From the NCBI RefSeq assembly GCF_019175285.1, contig NC_056527.1, positions 113,800,230 through 113,864,229 of the forward strand: a stretch of 64,000 nt of DNA, given 5' to 3'. The notes below the pieces were generated by a model. That model was not told the DNA's origin. It was given only the letters and a program-made list of their open reading frames with translations, and did not search any database. The translations under genes and the position numbers were made by a program. Source of the DNA: Sceloporus undulatus. Taxonomy: Eukaryota > Chordata > Lepidosauria > Squamata > Phrynosomatidae. Positions 23,421 to 36,335 of the stretch are shown here, one piece after another; within the stretch, counting starts at the first letter, position 1; the number at the start of each line of letters is the position of its first letter.

Positions 23421-24925
23421 TGATTTTTGCTGTTTACTTGGGGAAAGTACACAAAATGAAAAATGAAGTCACACATTATACCCATATGTATGTGATAAAA
23501 TGTTCAACACTGTGGCTGCAATCTTTTCCAGTTTGTGAAACACAAATATTCTGTGAATGAGGGACCTCCAAATCACACAATTCTAAGCAGCCGTTGCAGA
23601 CTCTGGGCCATGAATTCCTTACTTGAGTCTATCCATATGGAATGTGGTCTTCCTTTTTTCTTATTGCCCTCCACTTTACCAATCATTATTACATTTTCTA
23701 AGGACTCCCTTTATGGGAATCAGGGGTGTGTGGCACAGAGAATGGTCACCAGGTGGGGTGGATCCCTTGCCAGGATTCCTGGTGGCAGCGGTCACCTTAG
23801 ACTCCTGTCAGCAGTCTTCCCTGTCATCCCTGTTTTCTGGCACAGGGAACGGATTCATTGATCAACAGTTGGGTTGGTTGATACCTGGATACCCATGCTT
23901 TTGTCCAACCCTGCATTCAGCCGTACACAATAAAGTTGTGGCCTTTTCCCCCTTGCATATTGTCATCCTGTGTTGTCTTTCTCTCCTTGGAACCCTTGTA
24001 TCAGCAAAAAAAAAATGTCTTTGTCTTGGTAGCTTTATAAATAAGCTATGATTGGAACTCATAATCCCATCTTGTCCACTTTCTGTACTGGATCACACTG
24101 GCACAATTATAATTTTATTTCTACAAACTAGTTCAACAATGAAATGTTAAGAGGAAAGATTTATTTAGAAAGAAGAAAAGGAAGAGAGAATTACTGTTTT
24201 AACCCATACACTGATTAAGGTGGAATATGGTGATTCAAGAAAATTCTAACAGTGTGAAAGTCTAATTCAAATCAGAAAGATGGATCATAACCTCAATGTG
24301 ATTCCACTCTGTCATTCCAGTCAAATTTGAGGAGTAGCTCAAAGATATCAGTCCACTTCATGAGAACAGAATACAAAGCATCCAATATCCAATATCAAAA
24401 GATAATCCAGTACTGAGGACACATTCTCTCTCTCTCTCAACAAAAAGAAGCATAAATGTAGTTCTGACAATGCATCCTACATAGTAAAACAGATTCTGAA
24501 TATGTTTTGAAGGGATCCCTAATATGCATTCACATTTTCTAACAACAACAAAAATGTGCTCATCTCTGCTGTTTGTGTTTCTGGATATTAAGAAAATTCT
24601 TACTAATGAACAAAGTGACACTACAAACTACAAAGCTTATCATTGTACATTTTGATTCATAAGATGCCATGAAATTGGAGGAAAACTAGAGAACAGTAGC
24701 AAGGACTAGAGAACAGTAACCTACCAGGAAGCTATATATGATTGATGCCTAAAAAGACAAAACTTCTCTTGAATTCATTAGCTGCACTGAATTTTCCTAG
24801 TGCCTGCATTTTGCAGAGGCCACTTGGAAACCTTGGCAAACTATATTAGAATGTAGGTCCTGTGGGCTCAGAGTCCTATCCATTTCAGATGGTGGTCTGT
24901 CAGGGTGGGAGACATACATGACTTT

Positions 24926-25276
24926 GGAGATTATCGTATGGGCTTCCTCCCGGCCCCAGAACAGACTGACAATTTGGGAGGGGGATTCAGATTGGGTGTT
25001 ACCACACACCTCTTTCCTCAGACCAGAGGCATCGCAACCCAATTTTAGGTAGTACTGTCCCCAATCTGTCCTAATTCTGTCCTTCACAAAGAATGAAAAT
25101 TACCCTTTCTTTGTGAAAGACAGGATTAAGACAGATTGGGGATGCATCTGGCTAAAATCGGGTCACAATGTCTCCAGTCTGAGAATGAAAGTCTGCAGTA
25201 ACACCCGATCTGAAAACAAATTCCCCAAATTTTCAGTCTGCTCTAGGGCCAAGAGGAAGTCTGTGTGACAATCTCC
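24926..25276. mobile_element. Palindromic MITE, about 351 nt
   Basis: The two arms of about 175 nt are near-perfect inverted copies. Left end GGAGATTATCGTATGGGCTT, right end reversed GGAGATTGTCACACAGACTT. Centre near 25101 (TTCACAAAG..CTTTGTGAA). It has no coding capacity. The superfamily is not decided because a clear target duplication is not seen. Confidence 0.75.
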
Positions 25277-26054
25277 TTTCTTTTTCTGAATCTAGGTGGT
25301 TCCCTGATTTCCTAGCATGGCCTGTTCTCTGTTCCTCTTCAGACTGGGAGACTTAATTCTATTTCAGTGCCTTATCCTGATCCTATAATTTTACACTTCA
25401 ATTAAAAGGCCTTGTCTCTGTGCTTTTATTTCCACATTCTCCATTCCAAATATAGCTTTTAACTGGCATTTTTGGGAAAGTAGAACCTGAGGCCAATTAA
25501 TGAAAGAGTCTTTGTTATATAAAAATATTTTATATAATTGTTATATGTATTTTTGAAATGATGATTTACCCAGTTATAAAAAGGAATAACTTATACTTAT
25601 TTATTATTTCTTTCATTTATATCCCAGTTTTCTTGTTGCATAGACCTCAAAGTGGCTTAAAACAAGTTATTAAAAAAAGGACATCTAAAAGGTATTTGAT
25701 ACAAAGGCTTTTAAAAACACTAAATAACAGTTTTCTTACAAGAACCCAACACTAAAACAATTTAACTTAGTCCTGGATCTCGTTTTAAGCATATAGTCCT
25801 GTGAAGAGAACCACAGCATCTTTGGGCAACAGTCCAGATCCAAGTTTTTTATGGTCTTCTTTCAGATACTTTCTTCACCTTTTTGCACTGGATAAAAAAC
25901 TGGGAAGATACATTTTATATTGCTAGAAGAAAATTAGGTAATTTGTGAACTGTTATAAAAATTCAGTAACAGTATTCCATAGTGTGTGTGTGTGTGTGTA
26001 CACTTTCTAAAGGCAACACACAGAAGAGACGGGTAAGAAAAAAGGAAGGGGACA

Positions 26055-29000
26055 TCAGTAAATTCTAGGATTCTTTTTCCTCACCAGCTGATCTCTGGTA
26101 TTCAGCTCAGGTCTCATTAAAACAATGTAGAACTTAGGGAGAAAAATGAAAGCCAGCAATCCAGAGCTAGAGGCCAAGATGGAGAAGATCTCCACAGCCA
26201 CCATGTATTTCCCTTTGGTGCTCAGGTAAGTGGGGACAAAGGACACCCAAACACTGCAGAAGACCAGCATGCTGAAGGTGATCAGCTTGGCTTCATTAAA
26301 AGTATCAGGCAACTTCCTGGCAAAGAAAGCAACAGTGAAACTGACAAAGGCCAGAAGTCCCATGTAGCTCAGGGCAATGTAGAACATGGCATCTGAGCCT
26401 TCATTGCATTGCACTATGATCTGATCCACATGAGATTGCATGTCCCATTCTGGAAATGGGGGAGAGATGGCCAGCCATACAACACAAATGACAGTTTGAA
26501 CGAGAGATGCAAGAATAATGACTGAGACCGCTAAATGTTTTCCTACCCATTTTCTCATCCTGTTTCCTGGTTTAGTGGCCATAAAGGCTAGAACTACTGT
26601 TAGGGTTTTGGCCAAAACTGAAGAAATAGCAATAGAGAAAACAACAGCAAACAACGTTTGTCGTAGAATGCAAGACACAACCCCAGGCTTGCCAATAAAG
26701 AGCAAAGAGCAGACAAAGCAAAGAAGCAAAGAGAAGAGGAGGGTACAGGTAATAGTCCAGTTATTGGCTTTAATGATGGGAGTATTCTTGTGCTGAAAGA
26801 AGATCCACATCATCACAAGGGTCATCAGGGAAAAGGAAAGGACCAGTGAAACCAAAACCATTCCCAAGGGTTCTTCAAAGGACATGTAGATTATATATTT
26901 GGGAATGCATTGATCTTGATTCTTGTTTGGATGGTGATCATCTGGGCACATGTTGCAGTTTTCTGCATCTGGAACATGAAAGATAACATTTTTAAAAAAC
27001 ACCCTGCATTTGCTGTTCCTCAAGAATTGCCACTATTGTGGCATGAAATGATGCACTGAACATATAAAAAATCATTTCATACATACAAATTTTGTTCAAA
27101 AATGAGTGTCAGTATGTTAATTGATGCTGTGGTAGGCATCACAATTGTGGAGCAGGACATGATGACTCTCTTATTAGCATGGCAATAAGCATTGATCTAG
27201 AAGCTGAACTAGAAAAGTTCTTGTTGTCCCCAATTTGTCTTTATGTTCAAAAGCATGGATGGCTGCGATGACATTCTGTTGTTTTTCGTCATTATTGTGT
27301 GCCTTCAAACCATTTCCAACTTAAGGGGAACCTATCATGAGGGTTTCTTGTCAAAAATACTTTTAGAGGAGGTTTGCCATTGCCTTTCCCTGAGGCTGAG
27401 AAAGTGTGACTAAGGCCCAGTACAGACGGGCACAGGGCTGGGCATCCAGACACGCTCAGCCCTAGTGACGTCACAGGTGTGCACACCCGTCAACAAAGGG
27501 GGCACCACAGTTGCACAGCTGTGGCACCGCATACAGATGCCTGTCAGTAGAAGAAGCATCATAGGGCTGCATCGCAGCCCTTATGACAACGCAAAAAAGG
27601 AGCCTCCTAGAGTGGCTCCTTTTTGAGTATGCATCTGTGCTTCCCAAGATCACTCAGTGGTGTTTGTGACCTAGTGGGAAGTTGACACTGGTCTCCAAAG
27701 CCTTCAGTCCAAGACTGAAACCACTATGCCATGCTGGCTTTTTGATAGTAATCCAAAGGAGGGCGACTAAAATGGTGAAAGGTCTGGAAACCTTGCCGTA
27801 TGAGGAACGACTCAGGGAGCTAGGGATGTTTAGCCTGGAGACAAGAAGGTTAAGAGGTGATATGATAGCCCTGTTTAAATATTTGAAAGGATGTCACATT
27901 GAGGAGGGAGCAAGCTTGTTTTCTGCTGCTCCAGAGACTAGGACCCGGAACAATGGATGCAAGCTACAGGAAAAGAGATTCCACCTCAACATTAGGAAGA
28001 ACTTCCTGACAGTAAGAGCTGTTCGACAGTGGAACAAACTCCCTTGGAGTGTAGTGGAGTCTCCTTCCTTGGAGGTCTTTAAGCAGAGGCTAGATGGCCA
28101 TCGGTTGGGGATGCTTTGATTGTGATTTCCTGCATGGCAGGGGGTTGGACTGGATGGCCCTTGTGTTCTCTTCCAACTCTATGATTCTATGAATCTATGA
28201 TCTCCCTTGGTTGAAAATACTACTATTGTATGACAAATCAACATGTGTAGTATTTTACATAGAACATTTCTCATATTCTTTCTGATTCCAATGCTACATG
28301 TGATCTGATTCTAGTGGAATTAATGTGCCCTATATTTTCAATTAAGGATAGATGGCTTTCAATTTGTGCAGCCCAAGAATACAGACAAGAGCCACGACAT
28401 GTGTGATAGACCCCTTGCTTTCATGAGCTCATTGTCTTGGCTAAAAGGGGACTAGCCAAGTGAATAAAGAGAATGGTTAGTGCCTCTTTACAGTGCTTGG
28501 TTTTACCATGCTTCAAAGAAGAAGCTCTTTTCCATTCTTTGCAAAAGATGGGAGAAGTCCCGATTGGATACAAGATGCCTCCGATCTGGGTAGGGAATTG
28601 TGATAACCCCCATTTTTACATGGTGTCATCCCATGCCCAGACTGGGGAAAAAGCTGTGCAATAATCGCCACAGTTATAGTGATAACTAGGACATAGTGAC
28701 CTGCAGGATTCTGGCAATCCAGTATAAATCAAATACCCCACAATATCAGTGTAGATCAAATGAAAAATAATAGTTATCCTATGAACAATGAAAAGAAAAC
28801 TCACACATTAAGAAACCAGGTACTACAATATTCAACAAGCTATGCAAGAAAACTGACAAGGACAAATTCTGAAGGACTGCTAGTGAGGGTGGGCACAGGC
28901 CCTCAGGATATTCCTTAGCCCTGCCCACTTTACATTGTTTGGCATGTTGGAAAAATGTATGTCCACTCAATCCGTCCCTGAATTTTCTAATGCCTCCCTG

Positions 29001-32000
29001 AGGTGAGCACATTTTTTAAAGAAATGCTGTTGATACTGTATTTTAGTCATAATAACCTTAAATGAAATCCACTCTGTTTTGGATAGACATATATTGTTAC
29101 ATTTACCTGTGCTCACATTGCACTAGTAGTATAGCAGTGACAAAGTCAAAACAGCAAGCAGTATCCATAATCCAACCATCCATGGTCAGGTGCACCAAAT
29201 CCTAAACAAAGTTTCCTAGTAGCTGACTACAAGGTCAAGAAAAAGTCCATGGTCATAAAGTCAGATTTCACTGTAAATGCAGGATTGAGACAGAAATCAA
29301 GTTTGTTTCCAGCAATGGAAATGGGATAAGCCCTGCACTCTTGCCTCACCCAACTTGCAGACCGTATTTTAGGAGGGTGTTTTTCCACTGTGCAAGTGGA
29401 TTCAGGGACTGAATCTGTGCCAGATGCTGCAGCCTTCACCTTTCTAGAGGAGATGGGGATACCTCTCCTATCTCCTCCTACATCTCTGCAGCATTTGGAA
29501 TGGCTGACAGACTGAGCTGGAGAAAAGTCTACTTCATCTTCAAAAGTCAAACTCTCAAGCCTGACAGGCAGATATGCTTCATCCTCAGAAGTAGAACTCT
29601 TAAGGCAGGTTGTGAAATTAATTAACATTAATACTATAGTATTAATGCTTCTAGTCCTTCTCATTAAATAGAAAAGATCAAAACAAAATTATGGATTTCA
29701 TAAGCAGGGGCTTGACAGATAGGTCAGTTTCATCCTCAGAAGCCAAACTCTCAAGGGATGGCATGACATTAATTAACATTAATACTTCAATATTAATGCT
29801 TCAAGTCCTCCTCATCAAAGAGAAAAGATCAAAACAAAATTGTTGATTTTGCAAATATGTCAAATGTATTCCCCATCTCAGGATGCTTTCTCAGATTACC
29901 TGTCTGGTTTGAAATCATTCTTTCAGAACACTGGAGACAATCATAGCAACAAATCTCTTTCCCCTCACGCATGGTCTTGCTCTGTCCAGGATGGCAACTC
30001 TCAACACATCTGGATCTGGGAGGTGACTAGAAAAAAAAATGGGCATTAGTATTTGGGATAAAGTAACTTTTTCCCCTCTTCGCTCTATTATGTTGAATTT
30101 CACATAACTGAAAATCACATAATGATACAATTCTCTTAGAAATCCTTCATTTTCCACCTCATCCAGAGAAACATCTTTTAACTAATTATTTCCACTCAGA
30201 TTTTCCTGTTCTGAAACCCAGATAAAATCTGTTTCAATAAGGACTTTCCTTCACCTTGGCAATAGAGCAACTTTATTTGGTAGACCCACTACAAGTCAAA
30301 ATTATTAAACAGAGGCTTCTGTACTTTGAACTTTTCCTAAGACAATGTCGCCCTTTGCTGGGGTGTGAGGGGATAAAATGAAAGGAAGTAGGAAAAAACA
30401 AGACCATACTATAGTTGGATTAACACAGTGAAGGATACCAGATGCCTGAGATTGCAATACCTGAGCACCTGAAGACAAATGATGATCAGAACTCTTGGAG
30501 GTTTGCTACTGATAGGGCCATCGTAAAACAAAACTGGCAAGAGAGCCAAGAATAAGAACAACAACAAAGGATTTCTCAGCCTGGGCTAAAAATGCCAGCA
30601 TAGAACAATTTAAATTAGGTCCTGATTATGGATTCTCAATAATCTGTGCCACATGGATCCCTTACTCTTAAAAAATCTCCAGCAGTATCAGGGAAATAAT
30701 AACTAATCATACCTGAATAAAACTGGGGTTCCACAAAATGGAGTTTTGCTGGATAATGAAGTTTTTCATTTCAGGAGCCCAAGGGTCAATCCATCCAATA
30801 CGGATTCTTTGCAAGGAATGATTTGGGAAGGTGACTGTGTTGATGATATCGTATCCCGTCACCAACTCCCCATTCTCATCAAAAAATATTTCCTCTCCTG
30901 CACTATTGTTGAAATGAATTTTTTTCAAGAATGAATGAAGCTAGAAAGGAGTATGCAAGAAAAAAAATCAGGGTAGGGGAGGTGAAAGGGGACACTTTGA
31001 TTTGTGTCCAATTTGTTGAAATTATGCCTTGGGAACATCATGCACAATGTCTTGCATCTATAATCATGTATGCTGCACTTTCCTCATACTGACGAAAATT
31101 CTTACCATCTTGCCCAAATACCAGGAAGATGATATAGAAAAGAGAAAGGGACTTAAAAACTATTGGCATTCCCACTAGAATACACAGTCCGTTGCAAGTA
31201 TCTGAACTGTCAAGGATTTGGAGGAAAGCTGATTCTACACTTTCCTATTTGTCAAGGAAGTTCCTGTTACAGCATTCAGGCACAGAGTGGTTAAAAAGTT
31301 CCCTTGTTTCCCATTCATGACCAAACATCTCGGTGGAGCTCAACAAAAGCATGGGAACAAGGACATTAGAGAAGGGCAAGAGATTTTTCCTACCTGCCAG
31401 GGGTGGATATTTCGAGGGTTCCACCTTTCTCCATGTCCCCATGCTTTGGGCTTTGATCTTGAAGAAAACATGGCATGAAGAGCATGTGCAATGGCATAAA
31501 CAGAATTGTAGATGCTGTAACTCTGACTAGACATCCTCATTTCAAAGACAGGTTCAGGTAGGCTGCTCAGTTTCTCCTCCCCAGTACAGTTGGTTGCATT
31601 GTCTTTGTATATATCATATTGCGGGAGTGAACATCGAAAGGCATGGGGCCAAATGAAAGCTGCACCATAATTTTCCCTTGGATTCATTTTATTAAGATAG
31701 TGTACATAGCCTTCTACCTCTTTTGTGGGCAAGGCAAAGGACAGAGTGCCATTGAGAGATCTGAGGGGGAAAATTTTGCTTACGGTTGATGTAAAGTCCC
31801 ACTGAGCTGTGATGATCCAAACTGTTGGCTTCATTTTGCCAAATTCATAGAAATATAGAATCATCCGGAAGCCCTCCATAGATCCGGAATCTCCATGAAC
31901 AAGAATCACATCTGTATCAGTAGATGAAAGAAACAAATATAGTCTAGATATTTCATAAGGGATATCTTCACTGTCTTCTCTCCAGTGCTCATTCACTATT

Positions 32001-34189
32001 GGAATAATTTCCTTGAAAGCTAAACAAATGCTACTTTGCAATAGCTGAGGAATCAGATTCCTCAGTATTATTTCTCCACTATCATCAGCGGTAACTAAGA
32101 GACCAATCCAGGACCATCCAAAATGCTTCAACAGCTTGACAATTGCAACATACTGAATGCTTACATTTGGGATCATTCGGTAGACAGTAGGGAACTGAAT
32201 TTTATCTTTCAGTGCAGGATCAAAGGAGCCATAACTGAGCTAAAGAAAAAGACAATGATGTTTTTAGAACCAATGAAAAAATAATCTTGCATTTTCCTCA
32301 ATATAAATTATTTGAAAAGAGACTGGACAGCTACCTGCTCGAAATGTTTAAACTAAACCTGCACTGAGCATGCAATTGGGCTCAATGACCCCTGAGGTAC
32401 CTCCCAACTATATGATCTTATGGTGTTATGATTCTATGCTACAAAAATATCTGGAAAGAGAGAGGTGGAAATACAGTCCGCCCTCCCTATATGTGGGGGA
32501 TCTGTTCTGGACTCCCCCCACATAGGGGGAAATAAGTGTATGCTCAAGCCCCATAGGAAATAATGAGGCATGTGCTCACAGTGACACATGGGGTGCACGG
32601 CACAGGTACACGCCTCATTACTTCTAATGGGGCTTACTTTCCATGTAAGCTCAAAGCCGCAGAAGGCAAGCCCACCTATGAGGAGGGCTGGCTGTAACAG
32701 GTTTGATGTGCAACAAATGTCACCAAGGAACAGTCATCAAGATTTACATTCTCAAGACAGAAAGGAACAGCATAGGCCTAACTATATGATATATGTAAGA
32801 AAACTCGGGAGAGATTTCTCACACAGTTTACGTCCAGGAATTTGAAGTAGAGAGACAATGGTGTGAGCAGTTTCTTTTACAATGACGTTGTACTGTCTTG
32901 GATTTTTTTTGCTGGCCTTAATTCACCAACCAGCACTTTTGTCCTTACTTCAGTTCCCAACATCCATGCAGGAAGCAATTTGGAACAGAGATGTTTAAAA
33001 TAAAGCTACCACAATTTGTCTCATTCCCCCATTTGTGATGTAAGTCAAAAATAGTTCAAATCTGTCTGCCTGAGAGGGACAACTTTTGCCATCTAAGAGG
33101 AAAGTCATTTTTGCCGAGACAAAAGTGAATGGATTTTTTCACTTTCACCAATTTGGAGGAGCTGGGTGGTTATGAGCTTAAATGACTCATCCCCTTTAAT
33201 CCTCCAAATGTCCTCATTTGCTCATCTGAAGAAGCCTACCTGTGCCATCTTATAGATGTTCAAGATGTGAGGCATCTGCTTGGAATTGTGAGAGGAGAGC
33301 CCACCAATGACAGCCATCAGCTTATACTTCCTCTTGCAGAGATAGTTAGGAGGATTCCCATCTCCTGTGAAAAGGACACTCATAGTCCCAGAACATGTTC
33401 CCATTTCATTGAAAACTTTCTGAACCGACAGTTCACCCAATGTAACATTGGACAATAGATTAGTATTTTTGTCTATCTCCTTAAGGGTAAATTGAAATGC
33501 AAGATACTGCTCAAGGGATTTGGGCACAATGCTGCAATAAGATGTTCACACAGTCTGAATGTTCCCACATTCCAGAAAACAGGCTAGCACCGCTTGTATA
33601 AATGCATATATATTTGACTTTCAATTGAATTCAGACATAGTCACTTAAGGGAGACTGACTGACATTAGCGGACTTAGCAAGTCATGACTCACAGAAATTT
33701 CATTTCTTAAATAGAATGTATTTTCTTTTAATTTCTTAAGGTATGAATGATGATAAATTAGAATGTTCTCCATACTTGACCTTCCTACATACTGGTTGGG
33801 ATTGTTTGTATACAGACATAAGATTTGAAAATCAAAATATTCACCAGACATTTAGTTACCAGAGGTAAAAGAAAGAAGAAATCACTCTAAATTTACAAGA
33901 GAATTGATGACAGCCACAACATTCTACCATAGTTATTACCTAGACCAATGACTTTTCTGTATAATGAAACAGTTACTTACTATGAACTTTTCTCCTCATC
34001 TGGATGTCTTTTAAATGAAATCTCTTGAAATGAACTCATCAAAAAGGAGACAAAGTCACCAATGACAATGTCCTTTTTAATAACACAAAATAAACGGTCA
34101 ACCTTTGTCTTCCAATTGCAAGCAGCGTTCAAACTCTTGCTGGCATTCGGGGGCATGTGCAGCAGCAAAAAGACCAGAAGCAGTGGCAT
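26055..34189 (-). CDS. V2R gene C, complete, 6 coding exons, 871 aa
   Basis: Class C vomeronasal receptor. Exons: 33981-34189, 33240-33531, 31394-32239, 30713-30940, 29900-30026, 26055-26968, all open with GT/AG borders. Exon 3 is 846 nt, 24 nt shorter than in the sisters. The loss is spread over several in-frame steps in the ligand-binding domain, for example after [10 protein letters not shown] and where sisters read PTEKIW but C reads PTVW. Signal peptide [15 protein letters not shown]; exon 1 has CNW where sisters have CDW. The linker starts SPPRSRC instead of KPPRSRC. The seven-helix exon is nearly identical to A and D. It is the most divergent of the complete genes in the extracellular part and lacks the intron 1 SINE, so it may have split off first. 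Confidence 0.92.
27288..27745 (-). mobile_element. tRNA-derived SINE split by another insertion, intron 5 of C
   Basis: Reversed SINE: tail side 27288-27413 (GTGCCTTCAAACCATTTCCA, GGAGGTTTGCCATTGCC) and head side about 27645-27745 (CACTCAGTGGTGTTTG, ACCACTATGCCATGCTGGC). Between them lies an unrelated GC-rich insert (about 27414-27644), so the SINE is older. Confidence 0.7.
27414..27644. mobile_element. GC-rich insert within a SINE, probable DNA-transposon MITE
   Basis: Starts GGCCCAGTACAGACGGGC, close to the terminus GGCCCTATACAGACAGGCC of the palindromic family at 36599. The right end is unclear. Contains GGGCTGCATCGCAGCCC and an AGGAGCC..GGCTCCT hairpin. No coding capacity. Confidence 0.5.
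27750..28200 (+). mobile_element. CR1 LINE, 3' end of ORF2 plus 3' UTR, intron 5 of C
   Basis: Encodes [33 protein letters not shown] and [17 protein letters not shown], which is the C-terminus of CR1 ORF2, in one open frame to HRLGML. It is followed by the CR1 3' UTR (GGTTGGACTGGATGGCCC) and the ATTCTATGA-type terminus. 5'-truncated as usual. Confidence 0.9.
29227..29664 (-). other. Unassigned block in intron 5 of C, partly shared with B
   Basis: A 145-codon open frame with an acidic, Ser-rich part ([24 protein letters not shown]). The block GATGGGGATACCTCTCCTAT and its surroundings also occur in intron 5 of B (about 18200-18360), where the frame is not kept. Probably a transposon remnant; I do not recognise a family. 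Confidence 0.35.
32474..32694. mobile_element. Tigger-like MITE with TA target duplication, intron 2 of C
   Basis: Termini CAGTCCGCCCTCC and GGAGGGCTGGCTG are inverted repeats, flanked on both sides by TA (32472-32473, 32695-32696), as for Tc1/mariner elements. 221 nt, no coding capacity. Confidence 0.75.
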
Positions 34190-34426
34190 CTGCCTGAATA
34201 AGAACAAACCTGTGTACCAGACACACCTGAATACAATCATTAGGACAGGTGTATGGGAGCCCAGTCTTAGTTTCCAATTCCCTGGGACAGCTCTAATGGT
34301 GAAATAAATGTAACACTTGCGCAGACTCTAGTCCTGCCTCTGAAGCACCATTTTCATAAAGTCCTCCCTGGTTTCAAGGAACCTCCAAGACCTCTGTCAA
34401 ACTGATTGTTTTTATCTTATCTTACT

Positions 34427-34530
34427 CTTTATAGATAAGCATGGTAAATCAGCAATCCTTGGTGGCTGACTCATTTGTGTTTTTGGCTTCTTGATCACCC
34501 TGGGCTACAATTACTCCAAGTCGGTGATTA
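34427..34530 (-). promoter_or_regulatory. Promoter of gene C: TATA box plus conserved upstream block
   Basis: TATAAAG on the minus strand (34427-34433), 238 nt before the ATG, preceded by GCTTATC. The upstream block at 34499-34530 includes plus-strand ATTACTCCAAGTCGGTGA. Confidence 0.7.
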
Positions 34531-35016
34531 AGATAATGACCCTGTCAGTCTCCTTAGCCAGCAGGGAAATTAAAGAAAATATGCACAATTGCATACAGTC
34601 TTTAGGATGGGTCCAGACTTAGTCAGACCTTGATCACATACGTTGATGTCAATGGGACATGAGCCATGACTAATTGAATACTCTATGGCTAGCCTCTTAT
34701 TAGGAATGTGCCAAGGTTCAACGCAAATGTCCACTCTATTCTGGGACATAACAATAAACAGAAGCAGGGCTGGAGGTGTAAAGCTTTCCTCCCTACTTTT
34801 TAAAAGCATCTCACTAATTTTGCCCCACTTGGTCTGTTCCAAATCTGCCTGATCCAAAGCAACTGCTATCTGTTAAAGAAAACAACATTTCAACAGCTTT
34901 GAATTAAAGGCTAAAACAAAACATTTAAGAGCAATTTAAAAAAGAAGAAGTAGAATTTTAGGACTGGTCAAAGGATTTGTAATTCATCAAGGACATTCTA
35001 TCAAGAAATAACCTGC

Positions 35017-35673
35017 TATTGGCAAATGATTCATGCAGCAATGGAAAGCATTCTTGAGATATGTATTCCTTTTGAACCACACTTATTTTTACTGAATATG
35101 ACTCATAATGTAAAAAATGTAAAATTGAATAGAATCATTCTGTATATGGTTACGTGCGCAAGACTATTGTTTGCACAATACTGTATTGGAAAATACCAGA
35201 TAACCCATCTATCGAAGAATGGCTGATTAGAATTTATGAAGCCAGAAGTATGGATATATTGTCTTCTTTATTAAAGGAAACATCTAAAGAAAGTTTTGAA
35301 AAAGAATGGAGTATTCTAAAAACATTTGAGGAAAAGGGTAAAATATACAATTGAATAATAGTTACGGTTGATTCTAAACTGTGTAATTTGTATATCACCA
35401 TGAGAATGCATTATTACTATAGGTTGTATATATGGAGTAAATAAGTAATTTACAATATGCGGTAAATATCCAAATGTAAAGGAAGTATAACTAGAAGGAC
35501 AGTGATGTCGATGATTTTATGTAAATATATGTGTGTATGTTATAATGTCTATATGTATTTCTATTGTTTAGTGTAGATATATGTTGTTTTAGGGTTTCTA
35601 TTCTTTTTTCTTTTCCTTATTCTTTATTCTTTATAGATTGTTATACTTTATTCTTAATAAAAATTAATTAAAA
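35017..35673 (+). mobile_element. 5'-truncated L1 LINE with target-site duplication
   Basis: Encodes an L1 ORF2 C-terminus (SIEEWLIRIYEARSMDILSS, FEKEWSILKTF), then a 3' UTR and an A-rich end (AATAAAAATTAATTAAAAAA). Flanked by an 11-nt duplication AAATAACCTGC (35006-35016 and 35674-35684), the signature of target-primed reverse transcription. 657 nt. Confidence 0.9.
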
Positions 35674-36036
35674 AAATAACCTGCAAAAGTATTCAAAAAT
35701 GTTAAATGTATTAAAAAGAAAATTCAAAGCATTCAAGATCTATCATAACTTTGCACGGTGTGGAGGAAAGTGGTGACTTTTTAAATTTTTGATCTGTAAA
35801 AATGGAAATAGGGAAAGATTTACATTTTTAATTACAGCCTTAATATACTGGCTAACATTAATAAAATCAAGTTTGCTCCTGAGATTCCAATTAGAACAGC
35901 TCCATTTAAGTCCCCATAAAGATTTCATGTTCCATGGAAGGCACTACTTGGGAAGTGCCTTCATGGGAAGCCGTGGTAGGATTGTGTTCTCTTGTAAGGC
36001 ATAGGAAAAATCCCTCACCTACTTCCATTCTTGGAA

Positions 36037-36335
36037 CCTTTTCTGTGGGCTTCATTTCAATAAACTTTTTAACATATAGAATCACCCTCAAGCCCTCTAT
36101 AGATCAAGAATCCCCATGAACAAGAATTACATCTGTATCAGTTGATTGAAGAATCAAATGTACTCTTTAACAATTTATAATTGTAATGTATTATTCCTTC
36201 TGTGTCTCCTTCATAGTTTTGCTTCATTGTTGGAATAATTTCCTTGAAGGATAAACAAATGCTGCTCTTGGGTGGCTGAGAAGTCAGAGTCCTCAGTAAC
36301 ATTTCTCTGGTATCATCATCTGAAACAAAGAGGCC
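36037..36335 (-). pseudogene. V2R exon 3 relic
   Basis: The minus strand encodes pieces matching the middle of V2R exon 3: [43 protein letters not shown], then a stop, [20 protein letters not shown]. It has in-frame stops and a shift, and no exon borders. On its 5' side it joins directly to the block that normally lies more than 350 nt upstream of exon 1. Exons 1 and 2 and the first quarter of exon 3 are therefore gone. Confidence 0.85.

Larger units (their letters stand above)
22458..26054. other. Spacer between genes B and C
   Basis: Holds the promoter and upstream block of B (to about 23090), a reversed CR1 fragment (23125-23420), unassigned sequence (23430-24920) of which 24360-24640 recurs near 52480-52650, a long palindromic element (24926-25276), and the shared 3' flank of gene C with a (GT)n run at 25981-26000. 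No gene recognised. Confidence 0.6.

Noticed and set aside
23730-24010. Possible LTR-like block (TGTGTGG start, ACAATAAAGTTGTGGCC, CAGCA end)
   Set aside because: No flanking duplication, no internal element and no second copy in the window; too weak to call an LTR fossil.
27682-28119. 145-codon plus-strand ORF as a host gene
   Set aside because: It is the C-terminus of CR1 ORF2 followed by the CR1 3' end.
29227-29664. 145-codon minus-strand ORF in intron 5 of C as a gene
   Set aside because: No known domain, not kept open in the matching block of gene B, and no promoter or splice evidence; listed only as an unassigned block.
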